Below are positions 8,862-17,183 of a stretch of 64,000 nucleotides of DNA, piece by piece. The notes beneath the pieces were generated by a model. That model was not told the origin of the DNA. It ran no database searches and saw only the letters and a list, made by a program, of their open reading frames with translations. This DNA is from RPQJ01 sp963793675 (lineage in GTDB: Bacteria > Pseudomonadota > Gammaproteobacteria > Steroidobacterales > Steroidobacteraceae). A program made the position numbers and the translations under genes. The stretch is taken from contig CAWCBA010000002.1 of assembly GCA_963793675.1 (NCBI GenBank), positions 868,001 through 932,000 on the forward strand. Direction: 5' to 3'. Position 1 is the first letter of the stretch. Each line of letters begins with the position of its first letter.

Positions 8862-10160
8862 TCACTTCGGCGCCGAATTCGCCTCGGCATGCATCAAGCT
8901 GAGTCCGGTGGCGTGCCTGCGCTGAAATCCTTTCCACAGCGTGATATCGCCGCCGGGGCTGCGCGCGCTCCACGGCGTCCCCTGGGGCGCATCCCACTTG
9001 CCCGCGCTCGACTCCACGACCAGGCCATCGATGTACGCGCTGCGACTCGCGTCGTCCTTGAGGTAGCGATCGAGAAACGCCGTGACGAAGTGCAGGCTGA
9101 TGCCGATCAGGCGGTCCTTGCGCCACACGGCGTCCTCGAACCAGTCCTGGTTCCACAGGTCCGTCTGCATCTCGGGTGGCGCGGGGCCGAGGCCGAGCGC
9201 ATGACCGCCGCCCAGGAACGTCAACAGGTAACGATTCGAGTTGATCGCCTGGTCGAAGTAGGCACGCGCCCCGCTGGTGTAGTCGACGGTAAGGTCGTGA
9301 TCGCCGGCGATCAGCAGCAGCGGCGACTTGATGCCGGCGACGCCTTCGGCACCGAACGCACCAAACGCACCGCCGGCCGGTGCGAAGGCGACAACGGCCT
9401 TCACGGCCGGTGCCACCAGCGAAGCGCTCAGTGCGCCGCCGCGTGCGTACGGTGCCAGCAGTCCACCCGGAACGCGCGTGACGAGTCCGCCCGCGGGATC
9501 GAGTGTGGCGCCGGCGGCGGCCAACACGCCGTAACCGCCCATTGAGTAGCCGATCAGCGCAGTGCGCGTGGGGTCGACTTCGCCGGACTTGCCGAGCGAT
9601 CCCTGCAATTCGCGCGCGACGAACGCGATATCGAGCGGGCGGCGCAGGGCAGCCTGCGGAAAGCCGGCCGGGTTCAGGTACATGTCTTCGTGCCGAATCG
9701 CGGCTACCACGTAGCCCTTGGATGCCAGGTTCTCCGTGAGCCAGCTCATGCCGACCGGGACGTTGCCGTAGCCGTGCGCCACGATCACGAGCGGAAAGCG
9801 GCCGCCTTCGGCTTTCGCGTCACGCAGCGCAAGACCCTGGATCCTGAACCTGGCGGGTGGCGCGGGTGGTTCGGATTCCATCGCGTCTTCGTAGGTGACG
9901 GGCATCGCACCGGCTACGGGCCTGGCGGGATACCAGATTTCGACCTTGAGGCTGCGATCGTGCCTCGCCGGAACTCCGCTCCTGGGATCGATCGCGCCGA
10001 GGTCGAGCTGGTCGCGGTCGACCAGTGTGATCGACCGGACGCCCACGGCGTACTGGCCGAGCGCGGCAAGTTCTGGCGCGTCGATGCCTGGCCTGCTCGG
10101 TGCCCCGTCGGCCGCGGCGAGCGTCGCCGCAGCAAAACCCAGCGCCAGCAGGCCGCTCAC
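8862..10160 (-). CDS. Exported alpha/beta hydrolase (dienelactone hydrolase / PAF-acetylhydrolase-like), N-terminus frame-interrupted
   Basis: This is a serine hydrolase of the alpha/beta fold, probably periplasmic. It shows the oxyanion-region VIVAHGYGNVPVG near residue 125, the nucleophile elbow GYSMGGYG near 205, an acidic segment IAGDHDLTVDY near 285 and a late GGGHALGLG that supplies the likely catalytic His. The open frame begins at a GTG (10160) inside a hydrophobic segment SGLLALGFAAATLAAADG. An ATG at 10185 in another frame encodes MKTTQRLL, and joining the two would give a textbook signal peptide. A one-base error between 10160 and 10185 is therefore likely and the true start is probably 10185. 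The substrate is unknown; an ester or lactone is probable. Confidence 0.78.
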   Translation of the reverse strand: MSGLLALGFAAATLAAADGAPSRPGIDAPELAALGQYAVGVRSITLVDRDQLDLGAIDPRSGVPARHDRSLKVEIWYPARPVAGAMPVTYEDAMESEPPAPPARFRIQGLALRDAKAEGGRFPLVIVAHGYGNVPVGMSWLTENLASKGYVVAAIRHEDMYLNPAGFPQAALRRPLDIAFVARELQGSLGKSGEVDPTRTALIGYSMGGYGVLAAAGATLDPAGGLVTRVPGGLLAPYARGGALSASLVAPAVKAVVAFAPAGGAFGAFGAEGVAGIKSPLLLIAGDHDLTVDYTSGARAYFDQAINSNRYLLTFLGGGHALGLGPAPPEMQTDLWNQDWFEDAVWRKDRLIGISLHFVTAFLDRYLKDDASRSAYIDGLVVESSAGKWDAPQGTPWSARSPGGDITLWKGFQRRHATGLSLMHAEANSAPK

Positions 10161-10332
10161 GCAGCAGTCGTTGCGTTGTTTTCATCGGGGATTCTGGCCT
10201 CCTGGTAAGGACACGGGACCGGCCCGGCGAGAACGGGCCCGGAGAGCCCGCTGACCGGTACTATAGCGGACGAAGGCATAACACCAAGGCGGCCGTGCCG
10301 GCCCCGAACGACTCGACTGCAGGGGGCCCCGC

Positions 10333-11643
10333 TTGAACGCTCTTCCGATCGACCGGACGGACGCCGAATACAAGCGCCTGCGCAGGCAGGTCTTCGTCGC
10401 GATCTTCGTGGGTTACGCCGCGTACTACCTGGTGCGCATGAACCTGTCGCTGGCGATCCCCGACATCCTGCGCGAATACCCGGACTACACCAAGGCGCAG
10501 CTGGGCACCGCGATGACCGGGCTGTCGATCGCGTACGGCGTGTCGAAGTTCCTGATGGGCTCGGTCTCCGACCGCAGCAACCCCCGCTGGTTCATGCCGC
10601 TCGGGTTGCTGCTCTCGGCCGCCGTGACGGCTTCGTTCGGCCTCTTCAAGGGTATCTATACCTCGTTGACGCTGATCATCCTGCTGCAGGCGCTGAACGG
10701 GTGGTTCAGCGGCATGGGCTGGCCGCCCAGCGGCAAGACCATGGTGCACTGGTTCAGTGCCAACGAGCGCGGCCGCGTGGTGTCGCTGTGGAACACCGCG
10801 CACAACGTGGGCGGCGGGCTCGTCGCCGCGCTGGCCGTCGCGGGGGTCGGCTTGTTCGGCGACTGGGGTGCCAAGTTCTACTTCAACGCGCTGGTGGCGG
10901 CCGCGATTGCCGTGCTGGTGTACGTCCTGTTGCGCGATTCACCACAGACCTGCGGCCTGCCGCCGATCGAGGTGTACCGCAACGACCTGCCGCCGAATTA
11001 CTCGGCGCATTCCGAGCGGACGCTCAGCTTCCGTGAGATCTTCTTTTCGCACGTGCTCAATAACCGGCTGCTGTGGGCAATCGCCGCAGCGAACGCGTTC
11101 GTGTACTTCGTTCGTTATGGGGTGCAGAACTGGATCCCGACGTATCTTGAAACCGCGAAGGGCTTTTCGTTCCAGCAGTCGAGCGCCGCCTGGTTCATGT
11201 TCGAGTACGCCGCGATTCCGGGCACGATCCTGTGCGGCTGGGTGTCGGACCGGATCTTCCGCGGGCGCCGCGGCCCGGCGACCATCCTGTTCATGGTGCT
11301 CACGCTGTTGGGCCTGGTCGTATACGGTTTGAATCGCACCGGGCCGCTGTGGATCGACATGGCCTCGCTGATCGTCATCGGCTTCTTCGTCTACGGTCCG
11401 ATCATGATGATCGGGCTGCACGCGCTCGAACTCGTGCCGAAGAAGGCGGCCGGCACGGCGGCGGGCTTTACCGGCTTCTTCGGATACGCCTTCGGCTCTG
11501 CCATCGCAGGCACGGGCGTCGGCTGGATCGCCGACCACTGGGGCTGGAGCGGCGTGTTCGCGACCATGATCTTCTGCTGCGTGATGGCGATGGGGTTCGT
11601 GTCGCTCACGCTGAAGCAGAAAGCACCGACGGCTGTGAGTTGA
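10333..11643 (+). CDS. Organophosphate:phosphate antiporter-family MFS transporter (GlpT/UhpT-like)
   Basis: This 12-helix inner-membrane transporter of the OPA branch of the major facilitator superfamily would exchange a sugar phosphate or glycerol-3-phosphate for inorganic phosphate. Support comes from YLVRMNLSLAIPDI in helix 1, the OPA-like SGMGWPPSGKTMVHWFS in helix 4, SLWNTAHNVGGG in helix 5 and the late GTAAGFTGFFGYAFGS. The length (436 aa) is typical. The start is a TTG at 10333 preceded by AGGGGG at 8-base spacing. No regulatory partner (UhpABC-like) is adjacent. A 25-bp-arm hairpin (11694-11755) ends the unit. Confidence 0.85.
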   Translation: MNALPIDRTDAEYKRLRRQVFVAIFVGYAAYYLVRMNLSLAIPDILREYPDYTKAQLGTAMTGLSIAYGVSKFLMGSVSDRSNPRWFMPLGLLLSAAVTASFGLFKGIYTSLTLIILLQALNGWFSGMGWPPSGKTMVHWFSANERGRVVSLWNTAHNVGGGLVAALAVAGVGLFGDWGAKFYFNALVAAAIAVLVYVLLRDSPQTCGLPPIEVYRNDLPPNYSAHSERTLSFREIFFSHVLNNRLLWAIAAANAFVYFVRYGVQNWIPTYLETAKGFSFQQSSAAWFMFEYAAIPGTILCGWVSDRIFRGRRGPATILFMVLTLLGLVVYGLNRTGPLWIDMASLIVIGFFVYGPIMMIGLHALELVPKKAAGTAAGFTGFFGYAFGSAIAGTGVGWIADHWGWSGVFATMIFCCVMAMGFVSLTLKQKAPTAVS

Positions 11644-11693
11644 GGTAGGACGACGCTGGCATTGGGCCGGACCAACGGTCGGTGAGGGCCTTC

Positions 11694-11755
11694 GTTCCCG
11701 GTCTTCTCCGGGCGAGCGGAAAGGCAGACACGCTCGCCCGGAGAAGACCCGGAAC
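11694..11755. terminator. Long 25-bp-arm hairpin between convergent genes
   Basis: Arms at 11694-11718 and 11731-11755 are complementary over 25 bases with one mismatch (sixth base), around a 12-base loop. It sits between the convergent transporter and GFA genes, which suggests bidirectional termination. There is no T-run on either side and the stem is longer than a usual intrinsic terminator, so an RNA-stabilising or repeat-derived (REP/BIME-like) element is also possible. Confidence 0.6.
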
Positions 11756-11833
11756 TAACGCCCTGGTTGACCGCGCCGTGCGAATTCTCGTCGCCACGCA
11801 ATCCGTGACTCCAGCGTTCGCATGCCGGAAACG

Positions 11834-12235
11834 CTAAGCACGGAACTGCTCCGGGTGTTGTTTGCCAGCATCGCCGATTTCGTCCCAGACAGCTTTCGAG
11901 CCCACCCAGACGTGGTGCCTCACCCTGAGCGCTTCATCTCCCTGGGTCAGGGAACCTGCGGGCACGAACATTCGTGCCGGATCGTTCTGGCCGGGCACCG
12001 GCGAGCCGCAGATCTTGCAGAACCAGGTCTGCCAATCTGCATTCGGTTTGCTCCACATCACAATGTGATCTTCGCCCTGCATCCACCGGAGTTTGTCTTT
12101 CGGAAAGACGACCACCGCGATGCCATTGCTCCCCGTGGATCTGCGGCAAATCGAGCAGTGGCACACGTAGACGTCAGAGAGGATCGCGTCGATCTCGAAC
12201 TTGACCGCACCGCAATTGCACTCGCCTCTGGCCAT
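11834..12235 (-). CDS. GFA-family zinc-binding protein
   Basis: This protein belongs to the glutathione-dependent formaldehyde-activating (GFA, DUF636/CENP-V) family, small cytoplasmic zinc proteins. The characteristic cysteines are all present: C6 and C8 (GECNCG), C25/C27/C30 (CHCSICRR) and C73/C76 (FCKICGSP). The length of 133 aa is normal. Formaldehyde chemistry has been shown for only a few members, so the substrate is open. It ends at a large hairpin shared with the convergent transporter. It lies 24 bp downstream of nothing on its own strand but 24 bp above the stop of the PHP metallohydrolase, so it is not obviously in an operon with it: the GFA start (12235) and the PHP stop (12260) place PHP upstream on the same strand and co-transcription is possible. 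Confidence 0.88.
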   Translation of the reverse strand: MARGECNCGAVKFEIDAILSDVYVCHCSICRRSTGSNGIAVVVFPKDKLRWMQGEDHIVMWSKPNADWQTWFCKICGSPVPGQNDPARMFVPAGSLTQGDEALRVRHHVWVGSKAVWDEIGDAGKQHPEQFRA

Positions 12236-12259
12236 GGGGTCCTCCGCAAAGACCTCGCT

Positions 12260-14545
12260 TCAGGGCCGCGTCGCAAACGCGGGCAGTTCGACGGCGTCGA
12301 CCCAGATCGGGTTCGAGTAAGCCTTGAGACCCGCGACGTCTTCGACCTCGAGCGAATACCACGTGTGACCTGTCGCCGTCGGCTTGAACTCGACGCGCGC
12401 CGCTCGCGGGCTGTCGCTGAAAGCCTGCGTGAATGCCACGGTGCCCCCACCGATCAGCTTGACCTGCTTCAGTCCGGTGGCCGATTGCAGCCCGAAAGCG
12501 AGCGGGAAAGCCACGCCCGGCTTCACCTTCAGTTCGTTGCCGAACATCACCGCCGGTTCGATCAGCGGACCGTAGGTCACGTAGGCGTGGCCGTTCTTCA
12601 CGGCTTCGGCATACGACGCCGGCGTGAGCGGACCGGCTACGTGGGCGAAGGTCCGGATGCGTCCCGACTCGTGGTTCCACACGTCATGCACGTCCGTGCC
12701 GCCGGACAGGTAATAACGATGGCCGGCGTTCCAGAAGAGCCCCATCGCCTGCATCACCTCGGTGTCGTACGGCACGTCCGAATTGATCTCGGCGAGATCG
12801 AAAGCGGGGTTGAAGCCGCCCGGCACCAGCCCGGCGCCCAGGCTCGAGAAGTAACCGTAGGGAATTAAAGGATGATTCGACTGCACGACGATCGCGCCCT
12901 GCCGGCGCGCCTCGCCGAGCACCTCGTCGATGGTCGCGGTGGCCGTGTCGATCGCGAGCTTCTGGCCCGGCTGCAGCGGCCACGCATTGAAATGCCCCCA
13001 CGATGGCGACAGTTCGAGCGAGGGAATGAACGGCACGCCGCGCGCATCGGCAATCTTCTGCAGTGGCGCGTGGTTCGCGGTGGAATCGTGATCGCTGACG
13101 AACAGCAGATCGAGCCCGGCGGCCAGTTGTGAACGCGCGAGGTACTCGGGTGGCGTCACGCCTTCCGCCTGGTCGGCGTGGTGGTGCAGGTCGGCCGAGT
13201 ACCATCCGCTCGCAGGTGGGTCGAACAGGCGCGTGAGGGCCACCTTCGACGTCGCGGTCTCGCCCGGCCGCACGTCGAGCGTCACGGACCGGTTCGGGCC
13301 GAGGACGCCGCCTCCCGAGGAGACCGTGAAGCTGTAACGGCCGGGCGCCATCGAAGCCTGCAGGCGGCCCTTGTGGTCGAGTTCGGTGAAGAACGTGTTG
13401 CGGCCGAGAAATTCGACCAGTTGCCGCTGGCCCGCGGTGATGCCGATGCGTGCGTCGAGCGGCTGCGCGGTGCCTGCATCGACGACGGTGAAGTCGACTC
13501 GGCCCGGCGGCTCGAGGTCGCTGAAGTCCGTCGTCATCACGGCACCCGCGGTGATCTTGACTGGCACCGGTTTGCCCTGCGAATACCCTTTGCCCGTCGC
13601 GTAGATCTCGTAGTCGCCGACCGGCAGCGGCAGGTCGTAGCGACCATCGTGACCGAAGCTCCATGCGTACGGTGTGCCTTGTTTCGCGATGACCACGATT
13701 GGCTCGGGCACTGGCTTGCCATCGCGAGTCTTGACGGAGCCGCGTAGCGTGCCCGCCGGCAAGTGGCTCCGCTCGATCTCGGCGGCAACGACCGGACTCA
13801 GGTCGCCACGCGGACCGACCTGCAGCCAGGCGTCAAACGTGCGTGACCCGCCGGGCTGCAGCGTGTGGCTCAGGAACAGGTCCTTCGAGCGCGAGCCGAC
13901 GAAGTTCATGTACGGCGCATGGAGCGTGATGCTCCAGTCCTCGTCATAAGCGACGGCGCGCTCGGCGAGCGCTCCGGTCGACTTGCCTTCCTGCAGGTCG
14001 CCGAGGCCCGGGACACCGAAGAAATAGCCGGCGCTGGGCCACAGTGTCTGGCCCGACAGCAGATCGGTCAGCGGCGCGTCTCCGCCATTGGTCATGACGG
14101 TCTGCATCTCGATCCGGTCGGCATTGGAGCGGAGCGTGTACGTGGTCGCGATCGTGACCTTGCCCCAGTCGCGTGTCGCCTTGACGACGACCTGCTGCGG
14201 GCCGCGCTCGACGATGTCCACCTTCTGGTAGGTGTTCGGCCACGCCGACCAGTTGTTCGGGATGAAGTCGGCGAAGACGACACGGTCGCGTGCCGGCTTG
14301 CCGCCCACGACGGGTCCGACGTCGATGATCGCGCCGCGCGGCACGCCATACGGGACGGGGCTTTCGACCGCGAGCGCGAACGCGAGCTTCTCGTTCACCA
14401 CCGTGATGTCGCGTGCGGCGGTGGCTTCGCCGTCCGGGATCGGCGTTCGTCCGACGATCACCTGCACCGTGGCGTGCGCGGCACCAGGGTGCGCGGCCGC
14501 GATGAGCGACGCGAGGAGGAGGGGTCGCCAGATAGCGCTTTTCAT
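12260..14545 (-). CDS. Exported CehA/McbA-family PHP metallohydrolase
   Basis: This is an extracytoplasmic metal-dependent hydrolase of the PHP fold, in a family named after carbaryl hydrolases. A signal peptide (MKSAIWRPLLLASLIAAAHP) precedes beta-rich carbohydrate-binding/fibronectin-like regions (about 30-420), which include a carboxypeptidase-regulatory-like segment PLPVGDYEIYATGKG. The PHP catalytic domain (about 425-680) has the metal motif ADLHHHADQ, LFVSDHDST, SNHPLIPYGYF and GGTDVHD. I chose the ATG at 14545 because it begins the signal peptide; the longer reading frame to 14887 overlaps the neighbouring aminotransferase gene and looks non-coding. It may be co-transcribed with the GFA gene 24 bp downstream. 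The substrate is unknown; most uncharacterised members probably act on phosphate or carboxylic esters. Confidence 0.85.
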   Translation of the reverse strand: MKSAIWRPLLLASLIAAAHPGAAHATVQVIVGRTPIPDGEATAARDITVVNEKLAFALAVESPVPYGVPRGAIIDVGPVVGGKPARDRVVFADFIPNNWSAWPNTYQKVDIVERGPQQVVVKATRDWGKVTIATTYTLRSNADRIEMQTVMTNGGDAPLTDLLSGQTLWPSAGYFFGVPGLGDLQEGKSTGALAERAVAYDEDWSITLHAPYMNFVGSRSKDLFLSHTLQPGGSRTFDAWLQVGPRGDLSPVVAAEIERSHLPAGTLRGSVKTRDGKPVPEPIVVIAKQGTPYAWSFGHDGRYDLPLPVGDYEIYATGKGYSQGKPVPVKITAGAVMTTDFSDLEPPGRVDFTVVDAGTAQPLDARIGITAGQRQLVEFLGRNTFFTELDHKGRLQASMAPGRYSFTVSSGGGVLGPNRSVTLDVRPGETATSKVALTRLFDPPASGWYSADLHHHADQAEGVTPPEYLARSQLAAGLDLLFVSDHDSTANHAPLQKIADARGVPFIPSLELSPSWGHFNAWPLQPGQKLAIDTATATIDEVLGEARRQGAIVVQSNHPLIPYGYFSSLGAGLVPGGFNPAFDLAEINSDVPYDTEVMQAMGLFWNAGHRYYLSGGTDVHDVWNHESGRIRTFAHVAGPLTPASYAEAVKNGHAYVTYGPLIEPAVMFGNELKVKPGVAFPLAFGLQSATGLKQVKLIGGGTVAFTQAFSDSPRAARVEFKPTATGHTWYSLEVEDVAGLKAYSNPIWVDAVELPAFATRP

Positions 14546-14574
14546 GCCCGGACGATCATGGCATGGCCGTTGGC

Positions 14575-15805
14575 TCACTGCAGCAACGGCCGCAGGGCTG
14601 CGATCAGGCGGTCGACGTCTTCCGCCGACGTGTAGTGCACCAGCGACACGCGCACGACGCCATCCGTGGTGTCGATGCCGAGCGCCTTCAGCACGCGCCA
14701 CGCATAGAAGTTGCCGACACCCACGCCAATTCCGAGTCGCGCAAGCTCCGTGGCAACGAAGGCGGACGACTGGCCCGCAACCGTGAAGGCGACCGTCGGT
14801 GTACGTGCAGCGGCGGTGGTCGAACCGATCAGCCGGACCTTGCCGCAGGACAATAGAAAATCGAGCAGCGGCTGCAGCCGTTCGCACTCATAGTCGCGGA
14901 ACAGCCGCCGGACCGCTGCGGCGCGTTCCTGCACCGGCAGATCCGCGTGACCGTGACCGGCCGCGACGGCTTCCATGTAGTCGATCACGCCATTGACTGC
15001 CGCCACCTGCGGATGATCCGGTCCGGCAGGAGTGAAGCGGCCCGCGAGCACGTCACCCTTGAAGACATGAGCCTGCGAGGGCAATGCGGCCGCCAGTCCC
15101 TTGCGCACATACATCGCGCCCACGTGCGGACCGAAGACCTTGTAGAGCGAAAACAGGTAGATGTCCGCCCCGAGTGCCGCGACGTCGGGCAGGCCATGGG
15201 GGCAGAAGCAGACGCCGTCCACGACGGCCAGCGCACCGGCGCGATGCACCAGGTCCGTGATTTCCCGCACGGGGTGGATCGTACCGACCACGTTCGAGCT
15301 GTGCGTGAACGCGACCAGGCGCGTACGTGCACCAAGCAGTGCCTCCAGGTCCGGGATGTTCAGGGCGCCGGCTGAGTCGACCTGCCACGTGCGCAGGACG
15401 ATGCCGTCGTCCTGTAACCGACTCCAGGCGCCGACATTCGCCTCGTGGTCCTGGTTCGTGACGATCACTTCGTCGCCGCGCTGCAGGTGACGGCGGAACG
15501 CCTGCGCGAGCACGTACGTGTTCTGCGACGTCGACGGACCGAAATGCAGTTCGTCCGTGCCGACGTTGAGCCAGGCGGCCATGCGTTCCCTGGCGCGGTC
15601 CATTTCCAGCACCGGCGCTGGCCGAAGGCTCGAACGCGTAATACGGCTGCACCTTTGTCTGGCGATAGAAGCGATTCAATGCGGCGATCACCTGCCCGCA
15701 GGCGAACGAACCGCCCGCGTTCTCGAAGTGTGCGAACCCGGCGAGGCTGGGTTCGGCGAAAGCGGGAAATTGCGAGCGGACGAAGGCGAGATCCAGGGCT
15801 GTCAT
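14575..15805 (-). CDS. Cysteine-desulfurase-like class V aminotransferase (VC1184-type), one frameshift
   Basis: This PLP-dependent fold-type I enzyme resembles the cysteine-desulfurase-like VC1184 subfamily, whose reaction is not firmly assigned. The N-terminus reads MTALDLAFVRSQFPAF, then FENAGGSFACGQVI and YYAFEPSASAG. At about 15605-15615 the frame slips by one base and the protein continues LEMDRARERMAAWLN to residue LLQ at 14575. Key blocks in the main frame are GPSTSQNTYVLAQAF, TNQDHEANVGAW, the PLP-Asp region VVDGVCFCPHG and the Schiff-base Lys in LFSLYKVFGPH. The single slip in an otherwise well-conserved protein suggests a sequence error. It stands 30 bp upstream of the PHP hydrolase start and 60 bp downstream of a second aminotransferase, so all may form one transcript. 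Confidence 0.75.
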
Positions 15806-15864
15806 GGATTCATGGTCCTGCCGTGCATGGTGAAGGGTTGAGCGTGCGTTGCCGGCGGATCGGC

Positions 15865-17022
15865 TCAGGCGCCGAGTGCGGCGGGCAGCGCGGCCAGGAA
15901 CAGATCGACTTCTTCGCGCCTGCCGATCGTCGTCCGTGACCAGGTGTCGTAGCCGTCGAACGGCCGGCCGACCTTGATGCCCCTGGCGAGCAGGCGATCC
16001 CTGAATTGCTGTACCGGCATCCCGGTGTCGAAAAACACGAAGTTACCCTGCGCTGCCGTGTGCTGCAGGCCGAGCCCGTCGAGCTTTGCGTGCACCCGCG
16101 CGCGGTCGGCCAGGATCGCGTCGCGAGTGCTCTCCAGGAACGCGCGGTCGTTGTAGCTGGCGAGCGCCGCATCGATGCCAGTCGTGTTCGGCCACACCAG
16201 CGAAAGATCGGCAAAGCGCTTCGCCACCGCGGCGGACGAGATCGAGTAGCCGATGCGCAGGCCGGCGAGCCCGTGGATTTTCGAGAACGTGCGCAGCACG
16301 ATCAGGTTGGGAACCTTGTGCACGAGCGCCGCGACCGTGCCCACTCCAGCGCCGTCGACGAAGTCGATGTAGGCTTCGTCGACGATCACGGTCGCCGTCG
16401 CGGGCACCGAACGCACGAATGCCTCGAGTGCGTCACGCGTCACCGCGGTGCCAGTCGGGTTGTTCGGGTTGCAGACGTACACCAGGCTCGTCCGCTGCGT
16501 GACCGCCGCGCGCATTGCGGCCAGGTCGTGACGATGGGCCGCATCCGGTGCAACCCACTGCACTTTCAGCCCGAGCCGGCCGGCGAACTCGGGCAATTCC
16601 TCGTAGGTTGGCCTGCAGGCGACGAGTTCGCTGCCCGGCATGGTCGTCGAGGCAAGCAGGGCGGCCATTCGCAGCAGTTCACCCGAACCCGAACCGACCA
16701 CGAGCTGCGCGATCGGAATGCCCTCGCGCGCCGCGATCAGTGCCACCAGCGTGTCGATCGAAGAAGACGCATACCGTGGGGCCTCACCCGCGCTGGCGAT
16801 GATCGCCTGGCGGGCGGCCGGCGACGGGCCGTAGGGGTTCTCGTTGCCGCTCAACAGGATCGTGCCCGGTAGCGGAGCCGGCGGTCTCGTTCTTGCGTGG
16901 CCGATCGTCGGCACGAGAGGCGCGAACAATGCCGCGGCGCCAAGCAGCGCATCCCGACGCGTCAGGCGCGGCGTCGAAAAGGCGGTTTCCTCAGCATGGC
17001 TGACAGGCAGGTCGATGGGCAT
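15865..17022 (-). CDS. HisC-like aminotransferase with Tat signal
   Basis: This is a class I/II PLP aminotransferase related to histidinol-phosphate aminotransferase. It shows LLSGNENPYGPSP, YVCNPNNPTGT, the PLP-phenol contact IVDEAYIDF and the Schiff-base Lys in RTFSKIHGLAGLRIGY. The N-terminus carries a twin-arginine-type signal, TRRDALLGAAALFAPL, at about residues 19-34, which predicts export of the folded, cofactor-loaded enzyme. A true HisC would be cytosolic, and no his genes are near, so its substrate is probably different. I chose the ATG at 17022, which has GAGGAG six bases upstream; the TTG six codons earlier overlaps that ribosome-binding site. It is the first gene of a possible minus-strand run with the class V enzyme and PHP hydrolase. 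Confidence 0.83.
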   Translation of the reverse strand: MPIDLPVSHAEETAFSTPRLTRRDALLGAAALFAPLVPTIGHARTRPPAPLPGTILLSGNENPYGPSPAARQAIIASAGEAPRYASSSIDTLVALIAAREGIPIAQLVVGSGSGELLRMAALLASTTMPGSELVACRPTYEELPEFAGRLGLKVQWVAPDAAHRHDLAAMRAAVTQRTSLVYVCNPNNPTGTAVTRDALEAFVRSVPATATVIVDEAYIDFVDGAGVGTVAALVHKVPNLIVLRTFSKIHGLAGLRIGYSISSAAVAKRFADLSLVWPNTTGIDAALASYNDRAFLESTRDAILADRARVHAKLDGLGLQHTAAQGNFVFFDTGMPVQQFRDRLLARGIKVGRPFDGYDTWSRTTIGRREEVDLFLAALPAALGA

Positions 17023-17183
17023 TGATGTCTCCTCGGGCAACGAGCGACGCTATCACGCTCGGCGCGGTACTTGGAAAGACCAGGCGCGTCACGGCTGCGA
17101 AAGAACGCGCTATTGCGCCGCAGCAGCGCGGGTTTGCGGCGGGGGCCCTGTGCTAAAGTCGCGGAAAACAGCGAGGTAATCCG

